Positions 39,967 to 48,109 of a DNA stretch of 64,000 nucleotides are shown piece by piece. The position numbers were made by a program, and so were the translations under genes. Positions within the stretch are counted from its first letter, which is position 1. Every line of letters starts with the position of its first letter. Below the pieces are notes generated by a model. The model did no database searches. It was not told the origin of the DNA and saw only the letters and a program-made list of their open reading frames with translations. Source of the DNA: Rugamonas rubra (GTDB lineage Bacteria; Pseudomonadota; Gammaproteobacteria; Burkholderiales; Burkholderiaceae_D); assembly GCF_900114705.1 (NCBI RefSeq), contig NZ_FOTW01000020.1, positions 1-64,000 on the forward strand, written 5' to 3'.

Positions 39967-39998
39967 AAAAAACCCAGCCCTCGCCGGCTGGGTTTTTT
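39967..39998 (+). terminator. Terminator after the TonB receptor
   Basis: A 13-bp stem (aaaaaacccagcc/ggctgggtttttt) with a six-base loop. Flanking A and T runs make it usable in both directions. Confidence 0.92.
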
Positions 39999-40103
39999 AT
40001 TTGGTGCGCCACTGGGAAAACGACATTTCCTTGCGGAATGTATGAATCAGGTGGACGGGATATACACGGTTCAGTATTCTCTAGGTATTCGGCCGTGCGA
40101 GCG

Positions 40104-40126
40104 CCGCCTTCCCCTGGGGGAGGCGG
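40104..40126. repeat. Very stable GC hairpin in a leader region
   Basis: A 10-bp stem with one wobble (ccgccttccc with gggggaggcgg register, 40104-40113 with 40117-40126) and a 3-base loop, 44 bases before the small gene at 40170. It may be a leader structure of the small gene/DUF3334 pair. Confidence 0.5.
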
Positions 40127-40169
40127 AACCGCGTTTCGCGGGCGCGCCGGCAAGCAAAGGGGAAAGGCC

Positions 40170-40421
40170 ATGCAGATCACCGAGGCGGCGCCGCAGACAG
40201 AACTGCTGGTGGCCGAATTGCCCGCCGGGCGGCCGCTGGCGCCGTCGGCGTCGTTGGCCGTGCGGCGCATGGGCGAGCTGGAGGGCGCGGTCAATCAGCT
40301 GCGCGACCGGCTCGCCGCCATGCCGGCCGGCGAGGCGTGCTCGCCGCAGCGGCGCGAGGAGATCGGCCGCCTGCTCAGCCAGGTGGCCCTGTTCCGCTTG
40401 GCGCTGACGGACAACAAGTAG
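40170..40421 (+). CDS. Small hypothetical protein upstream of DUF3334
   Basis: 83 residues beginning MQITEAAPQTELLVAEL, with an AGGGGAAAGG ribosome-binding region upstream. Mostly helical and soluble (SLAVRRMGELEGAVNQL, RREEIGRLLSQVALFRLAL split). No signal, membrane or cysteine motif; one Cys at EACSP. The stop is 25 bases before the DUF3334 gene, so the two are probably cotranscribed and may interact. Not recognised. Confidence 0.6.
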   Translation: MQITEAAPQTELLVAELPAGRPLAPSASLAVRRMGELEGAVNQLRDRLAAMPAGEACSPQRREEIGRLLSQVALFRLALTDNK

Positions 40422-40446
40422 GTTTCAAAAATAATTAGGGGAAAAC

Positions 40447-41136
40447 ATGACCATGAACGACAAGGGTATTGTGTACGGCACGGAAGACCTGCTGACCAGT
40501 CTGTGTAACTCCGTGACACGCGTGCTGGGTATCGCCACGCAAAGCAAAGTCTATTACTCTGCCATGGTCCAGCGCATCACCAAGGTTGGTTTGAAGCCGG
40601 ACATCGGCTGTTTCGTGTTGTTCGACGGCGGCTTCACCGGCCTGGTGGTGCTCAACTTCGCCGCCGACACGGCGATGGAGATCTACGAGCGCTACATGCT
40701 GCACATGGGCATGCCGAAGTCCGAGCTGGCCAGCTCGCACACCTCGGACGAGGTGTCCAACATCCTCGGCGAGTTGATGAACCAGATCGTCGGCGACTTC
40801 ACCGGCAAGGTGCGCCGCGAGCTGCAGACCAACATCACGCAGAACCAGCCGAAGATGCTGGTGCTGACCAAACAGGTGATGCTCAGCGTCGACACGCCGC
40901 TGGACCGGCCGGAGATGCGCCGCGTCTCCTTCTACACGGAGAAGAGCAACATCTTCTACCTCGAGCTGGCGATCGACCGCACCGAGTTCGTCCGCCTGTA
41001 CGACTTCGACCCCAACGAGGAGACCGATCCGGACACGCTGATGGACAAGGAGCGCGCCAACATGGACGCGGAAAGCTCGCCGCCGGCCTCGGACGCGGGC
41101 GACAACGACGAGCTGCTCAAGTCGCTGGGCATGTAG
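40447..41136 (+). CDS. DUF3334 family protein (CheX/CheC-like)
   Basis: 229 residues. Segments KVYYSAMVQRITKVGLKPD, IGCFVLFDGGFTGLVVLNF, HTSDEVSNILGELMNQIVGD and TGKVRRELQTNI match what I know of DUF3334. The SDEVSNILGELMNQIVGD helix resembles the D/S-x3-E-x2-N phosphatase helix of CheX/CheC, so a signalling role near chemotaxis is plausible but not shown. The C-terminus is an acidic tail (NEETDPDTLMDKE to DNDELLKSLGM). AGGGG lies 5 bases before the ATG. Confidence 0.75.
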   Translation: MTMNDKGIVYGTEDLLTSLCNSVTRVLGIATQSKVYYSAMVQRITKVGLKPDIGCFVLFDGGFTGLVVLNFAADTAMEIYERYMLHMGMPKSELASSHTSDEVSNILGELMNQIVGDFTGKVRRELQTNITQNQPKMLVLTKQVMLSVDTPLDRPEMRRVSFYTEKSNIFYLELAIDRTEFVRLYDFDPNEETDPDTLMDKERANMDAESSPPASDAGDNDELLKSLGM

Positions 41137-41193
41137 CGGACGGGGCGGTGGCGCCGCGTTTTCCGGTGCCGCCAAAAATCCCCGCAGGTGAGC

Positions 41194-41222
41194 TGGACAG
41201 CGGAAATTTCGCCGTATATAAT
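41194..41222 (+). promoter_or_regulatory. Promoter of tRNA-Asn copy 4
   Basis: TGGACA (41194-41199, five of six consensus) and a perfect TATAAT (41217-41222) at 17-base spacing, 11 bases before the tRNA. The downstream gcggcctc is GC-rich, as in stringently controlled promoters. Confidence 0.8.
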
Positions 41223-41233
41223 GCGGCCTCTTT

Positions 41234-41309
41234 TCCCTGATAGCTCAGTTGGTAGAGCGACGGACTGTTAATCCGCAGGTCCCTGGTTCGAGTCCAGGTC
41301 GGGGAGCCA
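41234..41309 (+). tRNA. tRNA-Asn (GTT), copy 4
   Basis: Identical 76-base gene with CCA. It lies 5.5 kb downstream of copy 3, has the best promoter of the four and is followed by its own terminator. Confidence 0.97.
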
Positions 41310-41320
41310 GAACACATAGA

Positions 41321-41352
41321 AAGCCCAATCCTAATCCGGTTGGGCTTTTTTG
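41321..41352 (+). terminator. Terminator after tRNA-Asn copy 4
   Basis: A 10-bp stem (aagcccaatc with cggttgggctt register, one wobble) followed by T5-6. It is very similar to the terminator of copy 3, suggesting the tRNA-plus-terminator block was duplicated. Confidence 0.9.
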
Positions 41353-41544
41353 CGTCTGGGCGCGACGGTGGCGACGCTTGGCGACAGACCGCCTTGCGCG
41401 GGATGAAAGGAGCGCTGCGGCGGGTTTGATGTGCGTCATGCCTGCGGCGGGACCGACTTTTATGATGGAGGTCGGGAGGGCGCGTGTCGTCTGGTGCGCA
41501 CCGGATCCCGTCAGCAGGTGCTCAGGCACCACAAGGGAGGAATG

Positions 41545-41991
41545 ATGGCAAACAATCTGATGCGATTTGACCCGTTTCGCGATTTGACGCGCTTCGATCC
41601 GTTCCGCGACATAGACGAACTGTTCCGCGATTTCTCGCCCGCCGCCTTCCGTGGCGGCATGGAGGTGGCGCCACGGTTGCGCATGGACGTCAACGAGAAC
41701 GAGCAGGAGTATCTGGTGAAGGCCGAGATCCCCGGCGTCAACAAGGAAGACATCAAGGTGGCGATCAACGGCAATCAGGTGTCGCTGTCGGCCGAGATCA
41801 AGCAGGAAAAGAGCGAGAACGAGGGCGGCAGCCTGCGCAGCGAGCGCTACTATGGCCAAATGCAGCGCAGTTTCACGCTGCCGCAGGAGGTCGACGACGA
41901 GCAGGCCCAGGCGCGCTACGAGAACGGCGTGTTGCACCTGAGGCTGCCGAAACGCAGCGGCGGCGGCGGCAAGCAGTTGGCGATCCAGTAG
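41545..41991 (+). CDS. Small heat shock protein, Hsp20 family
   Basis: 148 residues. ATP-independent holdase chaperone. The N-terminus has a tandem FDPFRDLTRFDPFRDIDELF repeat. The alpha-crystallin domain (about 46-140) has RMDVNENEQEYLVKAEIPGV and ENGVLHLRLPK. The end GKQLAIQ contains a weak IxI-like motif. GGGAGG lies 4 bases before ATG 41545, which is preferred over 41542. Short inverted repeats precede the ribosome-binding site, but no sigma-32 promoter was found. Confidence 0.9.
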   Translation: MANNLMRFDPFRDLTRFDPFRDIDELFRDFSPAAFRGGMEVAPRLRMDVNENEQEYLVKAEIPGVNKEDIKVAINGNQVSLSAEIKQEKSENEGGSLRSERYYGQMQRSFTLPQEVDDEQAQARYENGVLHLRLPKRSGGGGKQLAIQ

Positions 41992-42088
41992 CCTGCGCGT
42001 GGGCGCAGCCGGCGCACCCATCGCAGGCGGAGGCCGTGGTGGGATGGCTGCGGCAGTGATGGTGGCGCGACGATGCTGGTGGCCGGCC

Positions 42089-43042
42089 CTAGTGGCTGGG
42101 CGCGCGGCAGGCCGGGTCGTTGTCCCAGCGGCCGGAACAGATGCGCGAGCGGCACAGCATGCCCTCGATCTGTCCCAACTGCTTGCAGCGCTGCAGCAGG
42201 CCGGCGGTGGCGTCGCCGTCCTTGCGCTCGACCACGTCGCGGCTGTTCTCTGCGACCACCATGGTCGGCTGGCTGGCGTGCGCCACCAGTGCCGCCAGCA
42301 GGGTGACGTCGGTGTCGGCGGCCAGGGCGGTGCTCGGCTGGAAGGACAGCGTCGCGGCTTTTTTAAGCTGCGCCGGGGGCCGGCTGTTGTCGCGGGCGCC
42401 GGCGCTGTCCGCCAAGTTCCGGCCGGCACCGGACGGCGCCGGTGTCGGCTTGCTAGCGCCTGCCTTCGACGTGCTGGCCGCCGACGCGGCCGTCGGGCTA
42501 TGCGCCGCGTTGCCGGTGTTGTCGGCGGCGTTGGCGGCCTTGGCCACGATGTAGTCGGCGCGCCTAGCCGGCATTGCCGCTTTGTTGGCAGGCCGGCCCA
42601 CCAGCTTGTCCGGCCGCACAATGTCCACCACCGGCTCATTGTTCCGTTCACTACTCCGTTCGTAGTTCCGCTCGTTGCCCCTAGCCACGGGCAGGGTGCT
42701 GCTCGGCTCGTTGATGATGGCCGCCGGTGCCGTTCTGTTCACCAGGTCGGCGAGCGGCGGCGTGCTCGCGCCGTCGTTGGTGGGCGCGCGCGCGCTCAGC
42801 GGCAGCGCGTGCCGCAGCGGCGGGGCGCCGTCGCGGTGGGTCATCCAGGCCAACACGCTGAGTATCAACAACAAGGCCAACAGGGCCAGCGTCCAACCGT
42901 TGAGTTGCAGGCGGGTTAGGCGGTTCGGCGCCAGCATGGCGCCGCCATGCTCCAGGCTGGCCAGGATGCGCTGGCCGCCGGTGTTGCCGTTGCCGACCGT
43001 GCCCTTCGACAGCAGGTTCGGCCTTTGATTCGAAGCGTCCAA
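42089..43042 (-). CDS. Membrane-anchored protein of unknown function, T6SS-linked
   Basis: 317 residues from a TTG start at 43042, chosen because GGGAGG lies 5 bases upstream and longer frames run antisense into the neighbouring peptidase gene. One membrane segment at about 48-66 (WTLALLALLLILSVLAW). The periplasmic part is Ala/Asn/Arg-rich low complexity with a short ERNNEP-type repeat, ending in a Cys-containing module (LQRCKQLGQIEGMLCRSRIC, then a last Cys 11 residues from the end). Not recognised. Divergent from the TagX-like gene at the left edge of the T6SS cluster. Confidence 0.6.
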   Translation of the reverse strand: MDASNQRPNLLSKGTVGNGNTGGQRILASLEHGGAMLAPNRLTRLQLNGWTLALLALLLILSVLAWMTHRDGAPPLRHALPLSARAPTNDGASTPPLADLVNRTAPAAIINEPSSTLPVARGNERNYERSSERNNEPVVDIVRPDKLVGRPANKAAMPARRADYIVAKAANAADNTGNAAHSPTAASAASTSKAGASKPTPAPSGAGRNLADSAGARDNSRPPAQLKKAATLSFQPSTALAADTDVTLLAALVAHASQPTMVVAENSRDVVERKDGDATAGLLQRCKQLGQIEGMLCRSRICSGRWDNDPACRAPSH

Positions 43043-43169
43043 AATATCCTCCCTGACTTTGATATAGCCTTCGATGCGATTTGTTGGCAGGTCTACGATG
43101 TAGCGATCTCGACTGGGCTGACAGCAAGTGTCCGATCTGCGCGTCCGGCCCGCTTTGACGGAGCGCACC

Positions 43170-44021
43170 ATGTTTCTCTTTTCCGTGCTGCTATTTTTCC
43201 TGCTGGCCTGCGCCGGCGCCTGGCTGTTGTTGTTCGACGGCGGCCGCGCGCTGGTGACGCAGTCGCTGGCGCAACTGGGGCGCCGCTTGGAGCAGCGCTG
43301 GCAGCGGTTGAACCAGGCCGGCGGCCAGCGGGCCGCCGCTGCGGGGCAGGGCGCGCGCGAGGGCGCACGCCAGGGCGCGGCGCGGCTGCTGCGCTGGCTG
43401 CGCCGCCGCTGCCTGTTGCTGTTGGCGGCCGGCGTGTTGCTGACCGTGCCGCCGCTGCTGGCCTGGCTGGTCAGCGACGGCAGCATGCTGGGCGGTTTCG
43501 ACGGCGCGGCGCACGACGTCAACCCCCAGGTGCTGGCCTTGTTGGAGGGCGAACAGCTGGCGCCGCCGCTGTCGCCGCCACCGCTGGCCTTCACCACCGC
43601 CGAGGTGGCGCAGGTGCGGCCCCTGCTCGACAGCGCCAACCGCAACTGGCAGCTGCTCGACGCCGCCTTCGCCCAACGCCTGCTGCTGGTGTTTAAGATC
43701 ATGAAGGAGAGCCACGGCTACGACATGGCGATCCTGGAAGGCTACCGCAGCCCGCAGCGGCAGGATCTGCTGGCCGCCGCCGGGTCGGCCGTCACCAACG
43801 CCAAGGCCTTCCAGAGCTACCACCAGTTCGGCCTGGCGGCCGACTGCGCCTTTTTGCGCAACGGCAAGCTGGTGATCTCGGAGCGCGACCCCTGGGCCAT
43901 GCGCGGCTACCGTCTGTACGGCGAAACGGCCGAGACGGTGGGCCTGCACTGGGGCGGCCGCTGGACCATGATGGACTTCGGCCACACCGAGTTGCGCCTA
44001 CCCGGCACGGTGAGGAAATAA
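43170..44021 (+). CDS. tagX: TagX-like M15 peptidoglycan peptidase
   Basis: 283 residues. Two hydrophobic segments (about 3-21 FSVLLFFLLACAGAWLLLF and about 89-107 CLLLLAAGVLLTVPPLLAWL) flank a basic linker. The M15/VanY zinc peptidase domain has SYHQFGLAAD with H218 and D225, and HWGGRWTMMDFGH with D269 and H272, giving the HxxxxxxD...H zinc set. In Acinetobacter, TagX is a T6SS-encoded peptidase that opens peptidoglycan for the apparatus, and the position just before tssM supports the same role. GGAG 6 bases upstream favours ATG 43170 over a GTG at 43128. Confidence 0.82.
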   Translation: MFLFSVLLFFLLACAGAWLLLFDGGRALVTQSLAQLGRRLEQRWQRLNQAGGQRAAAAGQGAREGARQGAARLLRWLRRRCLLLLAAGVLLTVPPLLAWLVSDGSMLGGFDGAAHDVNPQVLALLEGEQLAPPLSPPPLAFTTAEVAQVRPLLDSANRNWQLLDAAFAQRLLLVFKIMKESHGYDMAILEGYRSPQRQDLLAAAGSAVTNAKAFQSYHQFGLAADCAFLRNGKLVISERDPWAMRGYRLYGETAETVGLHWGGRWTMMDFGHTELRLPGTVRK

Positions 44022-44143
44022 GCCGCTTGGCCCTTGCGATCATTGTTTTCGGTCAAGAAATCGCCGCATCGAAGGTGGCACCATGGCTCGGTCTGCCCGG
44101 CCAGTCGCCGCGCCCGTTCCCAGCCCACCTTGCGAGCCCGCCC

Positions 44144-47100
44144 ATGATGCGACGAATCTGGATTTTCCTGACCGACCGGCGCTACTGGGCCGTGATGGGC
44201 TTTGTCGCCCTGGCGGTGGTGTTCTACTTCGGCGCCGAGCGGCTGGAGCTGGCGCTGATCTGGGCCGTTGCCGGAATGGCGCTGGCGTTGTTGTTGTGGG
44301 TGGTGGTGTGGTTGGCGCGGCGCGGCTACGCCAAGCGCGAGGCGCAGTTGCTGGGCGACGCCATCAGCAGCCAGGCCGCCGCCGAGGCGGCAGCGGCGGC
44401 GGCCGATCCGGCGGCGCCGCCGGAGCGGGCCGAGGTCAAGCTGCTGCGCGAGAACATGCTGAAGGCCATCGCCACCATCCGTGGCTCCAAGCTGGGGCAG
44501 AGTTCCGGCGCGCGCGCCCTGTACGAGCTGCCCTGGTACATGATCATCGGCAATCCGGCGGCCGGCAAGAGCAGCGCCGTCACCAATTCCGGCCTGCAGT
44601 TCCCCATCGCCGAGGCCAAGGTGGTGCGCGGCGTGGCCGGCACCCGCGATTGCGACTGGTTCTTCACCACCGACGGCATCCTGCTCGACACGGCCGGCCG
44701 CTACTCGGCCGAAGAGGGCGACCGCGCCGAGTGGTGCGGCTTCCTCGACCTGCTGAAGAAGTACCGCAAGCGGGCGCCGATCAACGGCATCATCATCGCC
44801 GTCAACGTCTCCGAGCTGCGCGGCGGCAACCCGGAGGCCAGCATAGCGTTGGCGCGCAAGCTGCGCCAGCGCGTGCAGGACCTGATCGAGCGGCTGGAGG
44901 TGTTCGCGCCGGTGTATGTGTTGTTCACCAAGGCCGACCTGCTGGCCGGCTTCGGCGACTTCTTTGGCCGCGCCGAGCGCAGCGAGCGCGAGCGCGCCTG
45001 GGGCGCCACCATGCCCTACAAGCGCAAGGCCAGCAGCCAGCAAGTGCTGAGCTTCTTCGAGCACAGCTTCGACGAGCTGTGCGCCGGCGTGCAGGAGCTC
45101 AGCCTGGCCAACATGGGGCGCGGCCGGCGCGAGCACATGGCGGCGGGCGTGTTCACTTTTCCGATCGAGTTCGCCAGCTTGAGGGTGTCGCTGCGCGCCT
45201 TCCTGGCCACCTTGTTCGAGGAGAACGCCTTCCAGTTCAAGCCGGTGTTTCGCGGCTACTACTTCACCAGCGCGCTGCAGGAGGGCGTGCCGGCCAGCGA
45301 CGAGTCGCTGCGCATCGCCCGCCGCTTCGGCCTGAAGGCGGCCCAGGAGCCGGCCGGGGAGCCGCCGGCGCAGTCCGGCTACTTCCTGCTCGACCTGTTC
45401 CGCAAGGTGATCTTCGCCGACCGCGACCTGGTGTCGCAGTACGCCAGCAAGAACAAGCTCCAGCTGCGCTACGCCGCCTTCTTCGCCGCCGTGATCATGC
45501 TGGGCGTGTCGCTGGGCGGCTGGAGCTGGTCTTATTTGGGCAACCGCCAGTTGGTCAGCAATGTGCGGGCCGACCTGGACAAGATCGTCAAACTGCAGGA
45601 CCGGCGGCTGGACCTGCAGTCGCGCTTGGAGGCGCTGGATATCTTGCAGGACCGCATAGAACAGCTCGATACCTACCGGCGCGAGCGGCCGTGGTCGCTG
45701 CGCATGGGGCTGTACCAGGGCGAGTTGTTGGAGCGCAAGCTGCGCGAGGAGTATTTCGCCGGCGCGCGCGAGGTCATGCTCAAACCGGTGGTCGGCGGCC
45801 TGGAGGCCCTGCTGGCCGAGATGAACGCCAACGCCGACCAACTGCGCCCGGCCGGCCGGGGCGCGGCGGCCGTCGGCGCGGTGGGCGGCCCGCTGCCGGC
45901 GGTGGCCACGGCTGCTGCTATGGCCACGGCTACAAATGCGGCTGCGGCCACGGCCACAGCCACGGCTGGCAACGCTGCGCCGACGCCAGCCGGCGCGCCG
46001 GTCGCGTCGCATGAGGCCGCGCAAGCCGGCAGGGCGCCCACCTCGGCCGAGCCGGCCCCGGGCGGGGCGGCGGCCCCGATCGCGGCCCCGGCCGCCGCAC
46101 CGCTGGCCGCCTCGTCGGCCTCCCCGCGCCAGTTCCTGGACGCCTCGCCGACCAACGTCGAGGACGCCTACAACGCCCTGAAGACCTACCTGATGCTGGT
46201 CGACAAGTCCCACGCCGAGCCCAGCCACCTGAACGACCAGATGACGCGCTACTGGCGCGGCTGGCTGGAGGCCAACCGTGGCGCCATGCCGCGCGAGCAA
46301 CTGATCCGCAGCGCCGAGCGGCTGATGACCTTCTACCTGGGCCAGATCGGCGACACCAGCTGGCCGCGCGTCGAGCCCCGGCTGGCGCTGGTCGACCAGG
46401 CGCGCGAGAACCTGCGCCGGGTGGTGCGCGGCATGCCGGCGCGCGAGCGCGTCTACGCCGACGTGCGGGCGCGCGCGGCGACCCGCTTCCCCGGCGTGAC
46501 GGTGGCGCGCATCGTCGGCGAGCAGGACCAGGCCTTGCTGGCCGGCAGCCACGCCGTGGCCGGCGCCTTCACCCGCGAGGCGTGGGAGAAATACGTCAAC
46601 GCCGCCTTCAAGGAGGCCGCCACCCACGAGCTGCAAAGCGCCGACTGGGTGTTGAAGACCGCCTCCAAGGACGACCTGACGCTGGAGGGCAGCCCGGAGC
46701 AGATCCACAAGGGCCTGGTCGACCTGTACAAGGCCGACTACGCCCGGGAGTGGCTGAAGTTCGTCCAGGGCGTCAGCGTCGCCGACTTGAACGGCTTCAA
46801 CGGCGCCGTCAGCGCGATGAACCGGCTGGGCGACCCGCAGTCCTCGCCGATCGCCAAGCTGCTCACCACGATCTACGAGCAAACCTCGTGGGACAACCCG
46901 ACCCTGATGAACGCCGACATGCGGCAGGCCCGCAGCGGCGCGGTGGAGTGGGTCAAGAACCTGTTCTCGCGCAACGCGCCGTCCGGCCTGGGCGGCGTCA
47001 ACGTCAACCTGCAGCTGGACCAGAGCAAGCTCGACAAGCCGATGGGGCCGATCGGCCGCGAGTTCGCCGGCGTCGGCAAGCTGGTCTCGGCGCGCGACAA

Positions 47101-48109
47101 GGACGCCTCGCTTATGCGCTCCTACATGGAGGCGCTGTCCAAGCTGCGCAGCCGGCTCAACCAGTTGAAGAACCAGGGCGACCCCGGCCCCGGCGCGCGC
47201 CAGTTCATGCAGCAGACGCTCGAGGGCAGCGGCTCCGAGCTGGCCGAGGCGCTGCGCTACGTCGACGAGCAGATGCTCACCGGCATGAGCGACAGCCAGA
47301 AGCAGGCCATCCGGCCGATTTTGGTGCGGCCGCTGATGCAGACCTTCGCCGTCATCATCGGCCCGGCCGAGGCCGAGCTCAACAAGACCTGGCTGGCCCA
47401 GGTGTACGAACCGTTCCAGCAGTCGCTGGCCAACAAGTACCCGTTCGCGCCCAACTCGCGGGTGGAGGCCAGCGGCGCCGAGATCGCCCAGTTCTTCGGC
47501 CCGGACGGCCTGATCGCCAAGTTCGTCGGCACGGCGATGGGGCCGCTGGTGGTGCGCCGTGGCGACGTGCTGGCGGCGCGCACCTGGGCCGACATGGGCA
47601 TCGTCCTGCAGCCGCAGGTGGTGGCGCGCTTCCCCGGCTGGATCGCGCCGGTCGGCGCCGGCGGCGTGGCCACCGCCTCGGCGGCGGCGCAGACGGTGTT
47701 CCAGATCCAGCCGATGCCGGCGCCCGGCACGCTGGAGTACACCGTCGAGATCGACGGCCAGCAGCTGCGCTACCGCAACACGCCCGCGCAGTGGAGCAAC
47801 ATGGTCCATCCCAGCCCGCAGGGCGCGCCCGGCGCGCGCATCACGGCGGTGGCCTTCGACGGCCGCAGCGTCGAGCTGTTCAACGAGCCGGGCCAGTTCG
47901 GCCTGAAGCGCATGATCGACGCCGCCGCCAAGAAGCGCAAGGAGGGCGGCGTCTACGAGCTGCGCTGGAGCAACGGCGCGATCACCGTCGCGCTCGACCT
48001 GAAGATCACCAGCAGCCCGGAGACCAGCGGCGCCGGCGCCGCCCAGCCGCAGGAGCAGGGCTTCCGTGGCATGCGCCTGCCAGAGACCATCGTCGGGGCG
48101 GCTAAATGA
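44144..48109 (+). CDS. tssM: Type VI secretion membrane complex protein TssM (IcmF)
   Basis: 1321 residues. Inner-membrane core that bridges TssL to the TssJ lipoprotein. Two N-terminal membrane segments (about 13-30 and 36-56). Cytosolic NTPase-like domain with Walker A GNPAAGKSS (136-144) and LLDTAGRY (180-187). A third membrane segment lies at about 445-466. The periplasmic IcmF-related region follows, interrupted by an Ala/Thr/Pro-rich insert at about 569-659. The C-terminal beta domain ends in KITSSPETSG. ATG 44144 is used because upstream residues in the open frame are not conserved. Overlaps tagF (ATGA). Confidence 0.95.
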   Translation: MMRRIWIFLTDRRYWAVMGFVALAVVFYFGAERLELALIWAVAGMALALLLWVVVWLARRGYAKREAQLLGDAISSQAAAEAAAAAADPAAPPERAEVKLLRENMLKAIATIRGSKLGQSSGARALYELPWYMIIGNPAAGKSSAVTNSGLQFPIAEAKVVRGVAGTRDCDWFFTTDGILLDTAGRYSAEEGDRAEWCGFLDLLKKYRKRAPINGIIIAVNVSELRGGNPEASIALARKLRQRVQDLIERLEVFAPVYVLFTKADLLAGFGDFFGRAERSERERAWGATMPYKRKASSQQVLSFFEHSFDELCAGVQELSLANMGRGRREHMAAGVFTFPIEFASLRVSLRAFLATLFEENAFQFKPVFRGYYFTSALQEGVPASDESLRIARRFGLKAAQEPAGEPPAQSGYFLLDLFRKVIFADRDLVSQYASKNKLQLRYAAFFAAVIMLGVSLGGWSWSYLGNRQLVSNVRADLDKIVKLQDRRLDLQSRLEALDILQDRIEQLDTYRRERPWSLRMGLYQGELLERKLREEYFAGAREVMLKPVVGGLEALLAEMNANADQLRPAGRGAAAVGAVGGPLPAVATAAAMATATNAAAATATATAGNAAPTPAGAPVASHEAAQAGRAPTSAEPAPGGAAAPIAAPAAAPLAASSASPRQFLDASPTNVEDAYNALKTYLMLVDKSHAEPSHLNDQMTRYWRGWLEANRGAMPREQLIRSAERLMTFYLGQIGDTSWPRVEPRLALVDQARENLRRVVRGMPARERVYADVRARAATRFPGVTVARIVGEQDQALLAGSHAVAGAFTREAWEKYVNAAFKEAATHELQSADWVLKTASKDDLTLEGSPEQIHKGLVDLYKADYAREWLKFVQGVSVADLNGFNGAVSAMNRLGDPQSSPIAKLLTTIYEQTSWDNPTLMNADMRQARSGAVEWVKNLFSRNAPSGLGGVNVNLQLDQSKLDKPMGPIGREFAGVGKLVSARDKDASLMRSYMEALSKLRSRLNQLKNQGDPGPGARQFMQQTLEGSGSELAEALRYVDEQMLTGMSDSQKQAIRPILVRPLMQTFAVIIGPAEAELNKTWLAQVYEPFQQSLANKYPFAPNSRVEASGAEIAQFFGPDGLIAKFVGTAMGPLVVRRGDVLAARTWADMGIVLQPQVVARFPGWIAPVGAGGVATASAAAQTVFQIQPMPAPGTLEYTVEIDGQQLRYRNTPAQWSNMVHPSPQGAPGARITAVAFDGRSVELFNEPGQFGLKRMIDAAAKKRKEGGVYELRWSNGAITVALDLKITSSPETSGAGAAQPQEQGFRGMRLPETIVGAAK

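Noticed and set aside
41490..41544. Possible RNA thermometer before hsp20
   Set aside because: Two small hairpins (ggtgcgcacc; ggtgc-tcag-gcacc) are present, but neither sequesters the GGGAGG ribosome-binding site convincingly.
43907..47809. Long open frame antisense to tssM
   Set aside because: Same GC-skew artefact; the sense strand has unmistakable TssM motifs.
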